Origin: Bacillus sp. V2I10
GTDB lineage: Bacteria; Bacillota; Bacilli; Bacillales; Bacillaceae
DNA length: 49,306 nucleotides
Assembly: GCF_030817055.1 (NCBI RefSeq)
Contig: NZ_JAUSYV010000003.1
Coordinates: forward strand, 1 to 49,306
Reading direction: 5' to 3'
Under the pieces are notes generated by a model. The model saw only the letters and a program-made list of their open reading frames with translations, did no database searches and had not been told where the DNA came from. Made by a program: the position numbers and the translations under genes. This document shows positions 16,345 through 24,970 of the stretch, piece after piece (the stretch's first letter is position 1; each line of letters opens with the position of its first letter).

Positions 16345-17172
16345 ATGAAAGAAAACATTTTAGAAACATTAAAAAATCTAAATTTTACCGAATATGAGGC
16401 GAAAGCATATCTTACCCTGTTGGAAGAATCGCCATTAACCGGTTATGCAGTAGCAAAAAATTCCGGTGTACCACGTTCAAGAATATATGAAGTTCTGGAC
16501 AGTCTCGTCATGCGCGGAGATATTCTGGTTAGTCCTGGAAACACACCACAGTATACTCCTGTTCCTGCAAAGGAGCTAATTAAAAACCGTCGAATGAAAG
16601 CAGAAGAGAATTTTGAACTGGCAGAAAAATCATTAGCGGAGTTTGAACGTTCTGCAAATGACCGTGAAAATATCTGGAATATCACGGGACGCAATGAAAT
16701 ACTCGATAAGGTAAAAGCTTGTATATTGTCTTCTAAAAAAAGAATTCTCTTAGAGATTTGGAAAGAGGAATTCGAAGAATTGGAGTCTGAACTAAGACAG
16801 GCAGCAAATAGAGGGGTCAATGTAACGATTATTGCTTATGGGGAAATCGTCTCTGATTTTGCTAATGTTTACCTCCATTATATGGGTCATGAAATTACAG
16901 AAGAGTATGGTGGACGATGGCTTGTTATTAGTGGAGATGATTCAGAAGTAGTAGCAGGTATTGTCTCGCTGGGTAAAGATAGCCGTGCAGCATGGACAAT
17001 GCATGTAGGTTTAGTAATGCCAATTACAGAAGTCATGATTCATGATTTGTATCTCATGGAAATTATGGAGAAACATAGAGAACTTTTAGAGGAAAGTTTT
17101 GGGGAAAACCTCATCAATTTACGTCGCAAATTTTCTATCCACCCAGATTTTAAAAAACATTATGTAAAATAG
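16345..17172 (+). CDS. TrmB family transcriptional regulator
   Basis: 275 residues. The winged helix is at about 1-75 (NFTEYEAKAYLTLLEES; AKNSGVPRSRIYEVLDSLVMRG), the typical start of TrmB proteins. A phospholipase-D-like C-terminal domain (about 105-275) contains ILLEIWKEEFEELESELRQA and is the presumed effector-binding part. The ATG follows GGAGG at five to six bases. It probably controls the divergent LysE exporter through the paired sites between them, with the effector perhaps being the exported compound. Confidence 0.88.
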   Translation: MKENILETLKNLNFTEYEAKAYLTLLEESPLTGYAVAKNSGVPRSRIYEVLDSLVMRGDILVSPGNTPQYTPVPAKELIKNRRMKAEENFELAEKSLAEFERSANDRENIWNITGRNEILDKVKACILSSKKRILLEIWKEEFEELESELRQAANRGVNVTIIAYGEIVSDFANVYLHYMGHEITEEYGGRWLVISGDDSEVVAGIVSLGKDSRAAWTMHVGLVMPITEVMIHDLYLMEIMEKHRELLEESFGENLINLRRKFSIHPDFKKHYVK

Positions 17173-17205
17173 ATTTGTACTATTCTTGTCTGTTTTATAC
17201 AACGT

Positions 17206-17250
17206 AATAAGAAAAGCATTACTTCATAGCAAATAATGCTTTTCTTATTC
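17206..17250. terminator. Terminator of trmB
   Basis: Inverted repeat AATAAGAAAAGCATTA with ATAATGCTTTTCTTATT around an 11-base loop. It can terminate on either strand. Confidence 0.8.
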
Positions 17251-17288
17251 AACAAACGGGCGCGATTGTTGAAGATCAAAGGTAGAAA

Positions 17289-17393
17289 ATGATCAAACTT
17301 TTTTATAAACCGAAACTTAATCCTCTAGAGAAGAATCCATTTGCGTCGATTGAAACATCATTGGTTCGGGAAACGTATAAAAAGAAACTCTAA
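17289..17393 (+). CDS. Possible 34-residue protein
   Basis: Frame MIKLFYKPKLNPLEKNPFAS... ending at 17393. Only a weak AAGGT ribosome site precedes it. The first 20 bases (ATGATCAAACTTTTTTATAA) recur at 22275, there without a sensible reading frame, so it may be a repeat fragment rather than a gene. Charged, no signal or membrane segment. Confidence 0.3.
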   Translation: MIKLFYKPKLNPLEKNPFASIETSLVRETYKKKL

Positions 17394-17411
17394 AAAAGGA
17401 ATTGAGGAACA

Positions 17412-17849
17412 TTGACGGAGTATTTCTTTTTATTGATCTTGTCATTCGTAATGCTTGTGGGGATGTCAGCTTATCTTTGGCATTTATACAAACTGAAAAA
17501 GAAAAGTGGAGATTCATATAAGATAGAAATCAAGAATATTCTTGCCTTAGTCTTTTTTATTCTTCTATCTGGGGCTCTATTCGTTCACTCTTTGTTGGAT
17601 TTGCCAAACGTGTTGGCTAATAAAACGGAACAATATAAAGGGAACTGTGAAGTTTGGGTATTTGAAAGTGCAAGGGGAGGACATACTTCTGTGGAATTTG
17701 AAAACCATAACATTATGTTTCCTGAAAATTATCAAGGGGCAGAGGAAGGCAGCTACTATTGTGAAGTGGAATATTATCCGCGAACCGAAACGGGTAAGTC
17801 ATTGAAACTTTATGAAACAAAGGGTGGAGAATTATTAAGTTCAAAATAA
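17412..17849 (+). CDS. Small membrane protein, unknown
   Basis: 145 residues with a TTG start (GAGGAAC just upstream). Two hydrophobic helices (about 4-24 and 40-61) are followed by an extracytoplasmic-looking domain of about 75 residues with two cysteines (KGNCEVW; YYCEVEY) that could form a disulfide. Not recognised. It lies between intergenic hairpin repeats and shows no operon partner closer than 50 bases. Confidence 0.65.
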   Translation: MTEYFFLLILSFVMLVGMSAYLWHLYKLKKKSGDSYKIEIKNILALVFFILLSGALFVHSLLDLPNVLANKTEQYKGNCEVWVFESARGGHTSVEFENHNIMFPENYQGAEEGSYYCEVEYYPRTETGKSLKLYETKGGELLSSK

Positions 17850-17900
17850 GTTTCTTCTTCAACTATCGGGGGCATTATTCATTGAAGCGAGGGTATAGAA

Positions 17901-18323
17901 GTGACAAATTCGAGTGAAGGCTTTTTGGATATTATCGGTTTAGAACAAAATACAAGAGAAAAAGCTAAATTAAAGGTATTAATTGAAAATCCTTCAGGAG
18001 AACCTAACAAAGAAATTTTGTTTAATATATTTGATTTTATAAAAAAAGTATATGGAACGGAAAAGTGTACTATTCTCTGGTGGGATGGTCAAACCAATCC
18101 GTCCACAAAAATGATAAGTGTAGAAGACTTTGAGTTCTTGCAAAATTTGTGGGCAAGGATTGCGGGCAATTATCTTTTATTTTTACCAGTACAATTTGAT
18201 GTAAAACAAATTGCTCAAAAGGATGAAGAAGAGTTTATTGGATTGAGTTTAATTACATATTCCCATTTGATATTAAAGTCACCAGATGCATATGAAGTAT
18301 TATATTTAACAATGAATAAATGA
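17901..18323 (+). CDS. Hypothetical soluble protein, 140 residues
   Basis: GTG start with GAGGG nine bases upstream. The product is acidic and globular, rich in aromatic residues (CTILWWDGQTNPS), without signal, membrane segment or known motif. It may be an immunity-type or small adaptor protein, but nothing proves this. The nearest upstream gene ends 51 bases earlier. Confidence 0.6.
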   Translation: MTNSSEGFLDIIGLEQNTREKAKLKVLIENPSGEPNKEILFNIFDFIKKVYGTEKCTILWWDGQTNPSTKMISVEDFEFLQNLWARIAGNYLLFLPVQFDVKQIAQKDEEEFIGLSLITYSHLILKSPDAYEVLYLTMNK

Positions 18324-18515
18324 GATATATTAAGCTTGATTTTGTTGAACTAACGGGTGCTTATCTTAAAAATCTGGCTGCAAAAAGGCAGCCTTTTTCT
18401 TATTCGACTAACGGGTCAGTTTAATTGAATTGAAATTCATAGTACAAAACCCCCCTCAGCGACCATTATTTGGATTATAATTACTATGGAAATTCAAATG
18501 AAACGAGGGATATGA

Positions 18516-19478
18516 TTGGAACTTCTATCAATTGAAAAACAATTTGCAGATGCTTTAAAATCTGTTGCTCGAAATTTAGAAATAAAGGAGTATATTCAGC
18601 AATCTTCTGAACTTTATCCGTTATTTCAAAGTGCTGCTAAAAGATTTGTGACAGGTGAATCAAGAGAAGATGGATTATCTAGTGGTGATTTACTTATCAA
18701 TAAGGGTTACCGCATTTCGCTGGAATATATCGGAGAGAATACTACAAACAAAGAGGAATGCGTTCGAGCTAAAGATGAGTTTATAGCGTTGATGAGGGAA
18801 TGTGGAAATCGTGGAATAAGTTCTCGTATTTCTTTTGATTTATCTCATATAGGTTTATCTGTTGATCCTGAACTTGCTTATCAAAACTTACTAGAGTTGG
18901 CAAAAGAAGGACAATCTTATAATCTTTCTCTTATGATAAGTATGGAGGAATCGGCTAAAACGGATCAGATACTTTCTTTATACAAAAGAGTAGTTGTCGA
19001 ATATCCTAACGTTGGGGTTACACTTCAAGCTCAACTGCATCGAACATTTGATGACCTTAATGAATTACTTAATTATTCTGGGGCAATACGTATTGTTAAA
19101 GGAGCATATCAAGAACAATCAGATATTTGTATCCCTCGTTCAGATGACTTGGACCAACGTTATTTAGAACTAGTGGATTTATGTGTTAAAGCCGGTCACC
19201 AGGTTTCAATAGCTTCTCACGATGAAGCTATCTATAAACAGATTGTAGAGCGTGGTTATTTACAAAATCCATATGTGGAAGCAGAAATGTTATACGGAAT
19301 TCGTCCGGAACTTTGTAAACAACTTAAAGACAAGGGGTTACCTGTTCGGGTTTATTTAACTTATGGTGTGGAGTGGTATCTATACCTTACTCATAGAATA
19401 GCAGAGTACCCACCAAACATTTATGTTGCAATAACGGATATGATTCGGGGTGGAGGAAATTCTTCTCAATTTTACTAA
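18516..19478 (+). CDS. Proline dehydrogenase family protein
   Basis: 320 residues, TTG start six bases after GAGGGA. The fold is the FAD-dependent TIM barrel of PutA/PRODH. Recognisable strands are SRISFDLSHIGLSV (about 103), VTLQAQLHRTFDDL (about 167), IRIVKGAYQE (about 193; KGAYxE is the hallmark), VSIASHDE (about 231) and EAEMLYGIRPEL (about 256). The C-terminal RRxxxN-type substrate motif is not evident; the protein ends RGGGNSSQFY instead, so specificity may differ from proline. It stands alone without P5C dehydrogenase. Confidence 0.85.
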   Translation: MELLSIEKQFADALKSVARNLEIKEYIQQSSELYPLFQSAAKRFVTGESREDGLSSGDLLINKGYRISLEYIGENTTNKEECVRAKDEFIALMRECGNRGISSRISFDLSHIGLSVDPELAYQNLLELAKEGQSYNLSLMISMEESAKTDQILSLYKRVVVEYPNVGVTLQAQLHRTFDDLNELLNYSGAIRIVKGAYQEQSDICIPRSDDLDQRYLELVDLCVKAGHQVSIASHDEAIYKQIVERGYLQNPYVEAEMLYGIRPELCKQLKDKGLPVRVYLTYGVEWYLYLTHRIAEYPPNIYVAITDMIRGGGNSSQFY

Positions 19479-19668
19479 TTAGAATGTAAAAAAATCTAAT
19501 TCAACTATAGGGTGCTTCCTTAAAGAATTTGGCTGCAAAAAATGCAGCCTTTTTCTTATTTGACTAACGGGGCAGGTTAGTTAAACAATACCTTTGAGGA
19601 AAATTGGATATCTATGTTAAATTTAGAATAATATATTTAATATAAACATAGGAAATAGAGGAATAAAA

Positions 19669-20580
19669 ATGGGGCTTAAAGCGAATATTTCTGAAAATCG
19701 AACTTATACGAAAGGTGTAATTGCGTTATTATTATCAGCTTTATTAACTGCAATAAGCCAAGTATTTTACGCAAGTCGTGTACAAAATTTGAATCCATTT
19801 ATATTTACGGGTATCAGTTTCTTTTTAACTGCTTGTTATTTTTCCTTTTTTGCGAGAAATCAAAAGGTAGAATATAAATGGAAATCAACATGGCAATCGC
19901 TACTAAAGTTAAATTTAGCCTCTGTACTAGCATTTATGGGGTTTTACTTCGCATTGAAATTCATTGAACCAGCAATCGTTAGTTCACTTGAGATGGGGTT
20001 AGGACCATTATTTGTGATTTTCCTTACATTAACACAGCGACAGTTTGTCAGTAAATCACAGTGGGGAATTGCACTGGGTACTTTGTTAGCTTGCTTTTTA
20101 TTAATCGTTTCTATCTTTAATGGTAATTCAGGTGTTCAAATGAATCAAAATACAAATACTATTTTAGGTGTAATAGCGAGTGTTTTTTGTGGTTTAGGAG
20201 CTGTACTTTGTACGAACTATTCAAAGCAATTAAGTTCGGTTGGGTGGACAAGTTCGATGATTTTAACACACCGTTTTTATGGTATCGTACTTTTATCATT
20301 TATTTTTACTTATGATATTTTATTTGACTATTTTTTTGATAATGTATTGTGGATTTTCCTTGTAACAATTGCCGGTGTCTTAATTCCAATGTATTTATTG
20401 CAGAAAGGTATTCAATATTGTGAGACGTTCTTAGTGATGATGTCGCTCTGCTTCGTACCTGTGTTTACATTTTTCTTTCAACTATTCGACCCAAGATTAT
20501 CTTGGTCAACAACGACTTTAATCGGCGTTATTTTATTATTTGTATTAGGTCTTTTTAGTATTTATGGAGAGAAAAAATAA
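19669..20580 (+). CDS. EamA/DMT family transporter
   Basis: 303 residues with ten predicted hydrophobic helices and the duplicated EamA layout of the drug/metabolite transporter superfamily. The conserved glutamate after helix three (IEPAIVSSLEMGLGPLFVIF, about 100-119) is present. GAGGAAT precedes the ATG. Members export amino acids, nucleosides or riboflavin-like compounds; substrate cannot be told. Monocistronic, followed by several hairpin repeats. Confidence 0.88.
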   Translation: MGLKANISENRTYTKGVIALLLSALLTAISQVFYASRVQNLNPFIFTGISFFLTACYFSFFARNQKVEYKWKSTWQSLLKLNLASVLAFMGFYFALKFIEPAIVSSLEMGLGPLFVIFLTLTQRQFVSKSQWGIALGTLLACFLLIVSIFNGNSGVQMNQNTNTILGVIASVFCGLGAVLCTNYSKQLSSVGWTSSMILTHRFYGIVLLSFIFTYDILFDYFFDNVLWIFLVTIAGVLIPMYLLQKGIQYCETFLVMMSLCFVPVFTFFFQLFDPRLSWSTTTLIGVILLFVLGLFSIYGEKK

Positions 20581-20599
20581 GTTAACAATTATAGATTCT

Positions 20600-20933
20600 T
20601 TTAAAACCGAATTATTCCGTGTAATGAGCGATTTTAAAAGTAAGACTCTATTAATACTAATTGTTCCGTAATCGGGAGGATTCATCAATAAGAATCGCTT
20701 TTCTTAATGAACTAACGGGTGCGTTAGTTGAAGAAAAATAAGCTAATTTGCATACGTGTTTCTATTTTCGTTATTCCATTATAGGGCGCAATACACAAAT
20801 AGTGGATCGTGTCCTTTATTCAACAATCGGGAGCGTTAGTTCATTAAGAATTAAGTGACTTTATGAGTGAAGTCAGATTTTATTTATTCAATTATAGGAC
20901 GCTTTTCTTCGATAAGACAACATAAATGATATT
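20600..20933. repeat. Cluster of palindromic AACNAYCGGG-type repeats
   Basis: This gene-free stretch is made of short hairpin units. Examples are AACTAACGGGTGCGTTAGTT at about 20703, CAACAATCGGGAGC at about 20821 and ATTATAGGACGC at about 20891, each followed by TTCTT or TTATT words. No ORF with a ribosome site is seen. Confidence 0.7.
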
Positions 20934-21047
20934 CAACAATCGGGGGCGAATGCTTAACAAAGTGTCGCCTCTTCTTATTGAAGTAAAGGGCAGGATTGTG
21001 GAAGAGTGAGTATTTGTTTCTTTGCAACAATCGGGCCATTTTGTGGA
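20934..21047. repeat. Intergenic repeat R, copy 2
   Basis: 114 bases nearly identical to 14159-14271 (a handful of substitutions). Non-coding. Confidence 0.85.
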
Positions 21048-21140
21048 AGATCAGCAGAAACTTTTGAGATCTTAATCAAAATAGTAATTAATCTATCGAA
21101 GTTGTAAAATAAGAGTAAGAATAGTTGTGGGGGGATTTAT

Positions 21141-21506
21141 ATCAATTATAATGCTATTAATCTAAGCGAGAAACTGTCCAAATTCAGTGAACACTGGTCG
21201 CCTAAAGTCATTGGTGAAATGAATGACTATCAGTTTAAGTTAGTTAAGATTTTGGGAGATTTTGTATGGCACGATCATAAAGACACCGATGAGGTATTCA
21301 TTGTGATAGACGGCGAGATGTCCATCGCATTCCGCGATGGAGAGGTTAAACTTTCCAAAGGAGAAATGTATGTGATACCAAAAGGTGTGGAGCATAAGCC
21401 TTATGCTGATAAGGAATGCCATATAATGCTGGTAGAGCCTAAAGGTGTAGTCAACACTGGTGAAACTAATTCCAAACTAACTGCTGAAAACAATATATGT
21501 ATTTAA
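21141..21506 (+). CDS. Cupin-domain protein with non-canonical start
   Basis: About 121 residues of a single-domain cupin. WHDHKDTDEVFIVIDGEM (about 45) is cupin motif 1 (HxHx4-6E), and PKGVEHKPYA (about 82) is motif 2. The first ATG in frame (21219) has no ribosome site and would remove 26 residues of the usual N-terminus (NLSEKLSKFSEHWSPKVIGE). GGGGGG ends five bases before an in-frame ATC at 21141, exactly where the family starts, so either ATC is used or an ATG was lost by mutation. Such proteins act as small isomerases or sensors. Metal ligands are complete. Confidence 0.75.
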   Translation: MNYNAINLSEKLSKFSEHWSPKVIGEMNDYQFKLVKILGDFVWHDHKDTDEVFIVIDGEMSIAFRDGEVKLSKGEMYVIPKGVEHKPYADKECHIMLVEPKGVVNTGETNSKLTAENNICI

Positions 21507-21676
21507 ACCAATAATTCAGTTACTTTCTTTGGATCAACATATAAAAGGAAGTTACATATTGTTCCGCAATCAGGCGCTATTCTTCGATAAGACAACATAA
21601 ATGATCTTCAACAATCGGGGGCTTTAATGGAAGAAGATTATTTCGTGAATTTGTAGAAGATTGGTGGTTGATTTTA

Positions 21677-22165
21677 ATGGACATTAGATTAGAAAAAGCA
21701 ACAAATGCTGATGCTCAAATTATTTTTGATATTCAGGTAAATGCATTTTTGCCGCTGTTGGACAAATATAAAGATTACAAAACAAATCCAGCCAATGAAA
21801 CTATAGAAGGAGTAATAAAGAGAATAAATAACCCTTACGGTGGGTTTTATAAAATTATTGTCGATAACAGTATAGTAGGTGCGATCTGTATATTTTGGAA
21901 AGAAGAAGTGCAATTTTGGATAAGTCCAATGTTTATTCTTTCTGAATATCAAGGGAAAGGTATTGCTCAGAAGGCAATAACTTTAGTTGAAGAAATGTTT
22001 CCAAAAGCAATAAGTTGGGAATTAGCTACAATTTTAGAGGAAGAACGTAATTGCTATTTATACGAAAAAATAGGATACAAAAAAACAGGTATTAAAAAGA
22101 AATTAAATGAAAATGCAACTCTTATTTTTTATAAAAAGTTAGTTGGGAATTTTCTACCTAATTAA
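21677..22165 (+). CDS. GNAT family N-acetyltransferase
   Basis: 162 residues from the ATG at 21677 (GGTGG nine bases upstream). The acetyl-CoA loop is MFILSEYQGKGIAQKAITLVE (shown in part: EYQGKGIAQKAI, about 96), matching Q/RxxGxG/A. The last strand YEKIGYKKTG (about 134) is the usual GNAT motif B region. Substrate unknown. Between hairpin repeats, no partner. Confidence 0.87.
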   Translation: MDIRLEKATNADAQIIFDIQVNAFLPLLDKYKDYKTNPANETIEGVIKRINNPYGGFYKIIVDNSIVGAICIFWKEEVQFWISPMFILSEYQGKGIAQKAITLVEEMFPKAISWELATILEEERNCYLYEKIGYKKTGIKKKLNENATLIFYKKLVGNFLPN

Positions 22166-22317
22166 CTGCAATGATCTTCAACAATCGGGGGCTTTTCTGG
22201 AATATCCATGCAGCGTGGATGCTCCAGAAGGATCTTCAACAATCGGGCGCTTTAATGGAATAAGGATCACAGAAATGATCAAACTTTTTTATAAAAGAAT
22301 GATTCAATTGAATATAT

Positions 22318-22361
22318 TAAAAGCGTGTTTTGATCAATCTTTTTTCAAAACACGCTTTTTC
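22318..22361. terminator. Hairpin terminator
   Basis: AAAGCGTGTTTTG and CAAAACACGCTTTTT pair around a 13-base loop. It lies between the GNAT gene and the cyclase promoter region. Confidence 0.75.
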
Positions 22362-22422
22362 TATTTGCTCTTTTATCAAGGTTTATAGAGTTAATTTAAT
22401 CAAACTTTATTTATAAGGCTAC

Positions 22423-22448
22423 AACTAAATTTGTATACAAATTTAGTT
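22423..22448. promoter_or_regulatory. 26-bp perfect palindrome upstream of cyclase gene
   Basis: AACTAAATTTGTA followed by its exact reverse complement, with TTGTATACAA at the centre. Looks like an operator for a dimeric regulator not encoded next to it. Confidence 0.65.
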
Positions 22449-22471
22449 AATACAAAGGAGAATATAGAAAT

Positions 22472-22504
22472 ATGTTAAAATTTTCTTGTGTGAATTATTT
22501 ATAG
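22472..22504 (+). CDS. Possible 10-residue leader peptide
   Basis: MLKFSCVNYL with AAAGGAGAA eight bases upstream, between the palindrome and the cyclase gene, 28 bases before the latter. The strong ribosome site on so short a frame suggests a leader peptide or the remnant of a lost regulator gene. Confidence 0.3.
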   Translation: MLKFSCVNYL

Positions 22505-22532
22505 TACTGTAAAGGGAGAGTGAAAATCTAGT

Positions 22533-23198
22533 ATGAAGAATAAAGCTTATATTGATTTAAGTCATACTATTGAAGATGGTCTTATAACTTACAAAGGACT
22601 TCCTGCTCCAATAATCTGTGATTATCTAAGTCGAGAAGAATCTCGAAAACATTATGAAAAAGGAACACAATTCCAAATTGGAAAAATAGAAATGGTCTCT
22701 AATACGGGAACTTATGTTGATGTTCCATTCCATAGATACCCTGATGGGAAAGACCTGTCGGAAACGACAATTGATAAAATGGCTGGCTTGGAAGGAATTA
22801 TTGTTCATGTTGATGAAAACAACAAAGAAATTGATAAAGAATTATTTTATGACCTTGATATTGAAGGAAAAGCTGTTTTAATTCATACAGGTTGGGATAA
22901 ACATTGGAATACAGATCAGTATTTTGAAAACCATCCCTATTTAACCGAAAAAGCAGCAAAATATTTAGCAAATAGAAAAGCTGCATTAGTTGGGATTGAT
23001 TCTGTAAATATAGATGACACATCAGGAAATGCTCGCCCCGTACATACCATTTTACTGGGACAAGAAATACTAATTGTTGAACACTTGTGCAACTTAAAGG
23101 AACTCTTAAATAAAAACTTCTTGTTTTATGCTGTTTCTCCAAAAATTAAAGGATTTGGGACTTTTCCTGTTCGGGCTTTTGCGGAAGTATTAAACTAA
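22533..23198 (+). CDS. Cyclase (kynurenine-formamidase-like) family protein
   Basis: 221-residue metal-dependent hydrolase of the cyclase family. The opening IDLSHTIEDGL is typical. The catalytic motif HxGTHxDxPxH appears as SNTGTYVDVPFHRYPDG (about 59): D and final H remain, but the first and second histidines are N and Y, a variant seen in one sub-branch. VLIHTGW (about 111) and GIDSVNID (about 150) complete the fold. Activity may thus differ from kynurenine formamidase. Controlled perhaps by the upstream perfect palindrome. Confidence 0.82.
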   Translation: MKNKAYIDLSHTIEDGLITYKGLPAPIICDYLSREESRKHYEKGTQFQIGKIEMVSNTGTYVDVPFHRYPDGKDLSETTIDKMAGLEGIIVHVDENNKEIDKELFYDLDIEGKAVLIHTGWDKHWNTDQYFENHPYLTEKAAKYLANRKAALVGIDSVNIDDTSGNARPVHTILLGQEILIVEHLCNLKELLNKNFLFYAVSPKIKGFGTFPVRAFAEVLN

Positions 23199-23301
23199 AT
23201 AAAGTTAGGTTGTACAAATATATTACGTTTAATTTTATTTTCTACAGCTCCATTCAACTATGTAAATTATCACATCAAAAAACCTCAGATTCTACGAATT
23301 T

Positions 23302-23538
23302 GGGGTCCAGCCAGCAAAACGCGTATTTCGTACGCTAAGGTTGAATGACCCTTAAAATAAAGGTTCTTTGTACGTTAATCTCATATCGTCAATACAGCAT
23401 AAATTAAATTGTGTTGTATTAAACAGCTTTTTTTGCTGCTGATAACACCCTTATGCAACATAATTTAATCTTTAAGGTACAAATCTAACGCAACATAACT
23501 CTTAGCGTACGTTTACCGCGTTTTGCTGGCGGTACCCC
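23302..23538. mobile_element. 237-bp empty Tn3-type miniature element, copy A
   Basis: Bounded by 38-bp ends (23302-23339 and 23501-23538) beginning GGGGTCCAGCCAGC and GGGGTACCGCCAGC and closing in TACGCTAAG, close to the Tn4430 terminal repeat. The interior has no gene. The sequence equals, in reverse orientation, 39938-40174 along the whole length as I read it. Flanking 5-mers (AATTT and TACAT) do not match, so no target duplication is left. Confidence 0.88.
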
Positions 23539-23544
23539 TACATA

Positions 23545-23600
23545 AACCCGCCTTTAAGGCGGAATTAGTGGCTTAAGCCACTCTGTTAGTAAGAAACAAT
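23545..23600 (-). terminator. Tandem hairpins after MerR-like gene
   Basis: GTGGCTTAAGCCAC and CCGCCTTAAAGGCGG lie next to each other just past the stop of the minus-strand gene. Confidence 0.55.
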
Positions 23601-23602
23601 CA

Positions 23603-24175
23603 TCAGCCAAACAATCGGGAAAACCATCCTTTTGGCTTCTCGTCTTTATTTTCTTTTGAAGGCTCTTCTTCCTCTTTTGTCGGCGCAGCTAACTTTTTAG
23701 CCTCTTGCAATTCCCTCAACGCTGTTACTAACTGCTGATCCCGTTTCTTTAATGAATCATCTATGTACTTCTGCTGTGCATCTAATTTCAATACTAATTC
23801 GCGATTGAATCGCTCTTGTTGCTCCAGACGTTCGAGTACGGTATCTAGCTTCTTTTCAATATCACTCGACTGCACTTGATCGTCCTTTGTGCGCTCATTG
23901 TCCGCTTGATCGCTTGCCGCTTGCTCGCGCTTGTTCTCTCCGCCTTCAATCAGATACTTTGCTGCAGCCTCTACCGGTTGCCCTCTATCGACGAGCTTCT
24001 TTAGGTCGCGCAGAAGCTTCATTTCTTTCTCGTAGTAAATTCGTTGATTCTGTCCGTTCTTTTCGAATACATGCCCGCAGCTCTCCATCGTCTGCGACCA
24101 TCGTCTTAAAGTTGGTGCGGTGACTCCTAATTGCTCGCACACATACTTCGAAAAATATCCGATGTCCTCGCTCAT
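23603..24175 (-). CDS. MerR-like/RacA-like DNA-binding protein
   Basis: 190 residues. The MerR-type helix-turn-helix (SKYVCEQLGVTAPTLRRWSQ, about 9-28) is followed by a wing (NGQNQRIYYEKEM), a long charged coiled coil (about 90-170) and a short basic tail ending KGWFSRLFG, which could be an amphipathic membrane anchor. Plasmid proteins of this plan (often with DUF3967) are common in Bacillaceae. Its GC content is higher than that of neighbours, hinting at a different origin. It shares its orientation and base style with the interrupted gene just to the right. Confidence 0.72.
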   Translation of the reverse strand: MSEDIGYFSKYVCEQLGVTAPTLRRWSQTMESCGHVFEKNGQNQRIYYEKEMKLLRDLKKLVDRGQPVEAAAKYLIEGGENKREQAASDQADNERTKDDQVQSSDIEKKLDTVLERLEQQERFNRELVLKLDAQQKYIDDSLKKRDQQLVTALRELQEAKKLAAPTKEEEEPSKENKDEKPKGWFSRLFG

Positions 24176-24318
24176 GACCGATCAGCCTCCGATTAAGGGA
24201 CTACACTTGTCCCGTTTAGCTTAATCATATCACGAATACGCGCGTCTGAGCGCAGTTAATCGGACAATTCCTCACAAAAGAAAAGATAATTGCACTGTAG
24301 AGCGTTTCTCTGCAACGG

Positions 24319-24516
24319 TTATTTATACTTGCCGGTGTAATCCCACTTACCCGACTTAATCTTATCGAGATTATCTGTTATCAGCTGGCGCAGTTCTTCC
24401 GGAAACGTTTCATCGTCTAATCGCTTTAACGGAACCTGCCACATGCCTCCGCGGCCAAAGTCCATCGCTTGGACAACGATATCTAAATTGCCGTGAATGT
24501 CCGATTTCTTCTGTGT
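24319..24516 (-). pseudogene. 3' part of a small gene interrupted by cassette E
   Basis: On the minus strand this fragment encodes KKSDIHGNLDIVVQAMDF... to TGKYK and a stop at 24319-24321. Removing the 24517-27096 cassette and one TGTGT copy joins it in frame to MSYAIMLTQ at 27097-27122. The rebuilt protein has about 72 residues, a consensus ribosome site and a LexA-like box upstream. Function unknown. Confidence 0.85.
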
Positions 24517-24797
24517 GGGGTCCAGCCGTCAAAACGCACTTATTATACGCTAAGACAGATATTGTAAAATGATTCACCAAAAACGGTCTAAACTCTTCAT
24601 TTTAGTAATTTGATTTTGGTATAGCTTTTAGATAGGGGTTATTAACCCGAATTACTGGCCGTGTTATTGCTTTTAAAAGTAACCGAAAACGGTCGTTTAT
24701 GGGGATTTTTATGAAAAGATAAATGGATATTTATGTTAAGGAAGAGAAGAAATTGTGAAATGATGTACTTAAACTAACGAAGCAGTTTAGTAAAAAA

Positions 24798-24828
24798 AGA
24801 GATGTTAATTTTACAACATCTCCTTTAC
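24798..24828. terminator. Hairpin inside cassette E
   Basis: AGATGTT and AACATCT pair around AATTTTAC, flanked by T-rich sequence. Confidence 0.6.
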
Positions 24829-24970
24829 TTTTAATTCCTTGTGATTTTTAGACTCTAATTCATATTTTAGATATTCCAGAAAGGGCGCTTTAGTTGGGCA
24901 TTGTTGCCGAATCACATTTTCTTTTTCAACAAACGGGTTAATCCAATATGAAAGTAGTATAAGAATATTA

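Noticed and set aside
22275..22388. A frame beginning ATGATCAAACTTTTTTATAA like the one at 17289
   Set aside because: It runs straight through a terminator hairpin and has no ribosome site.
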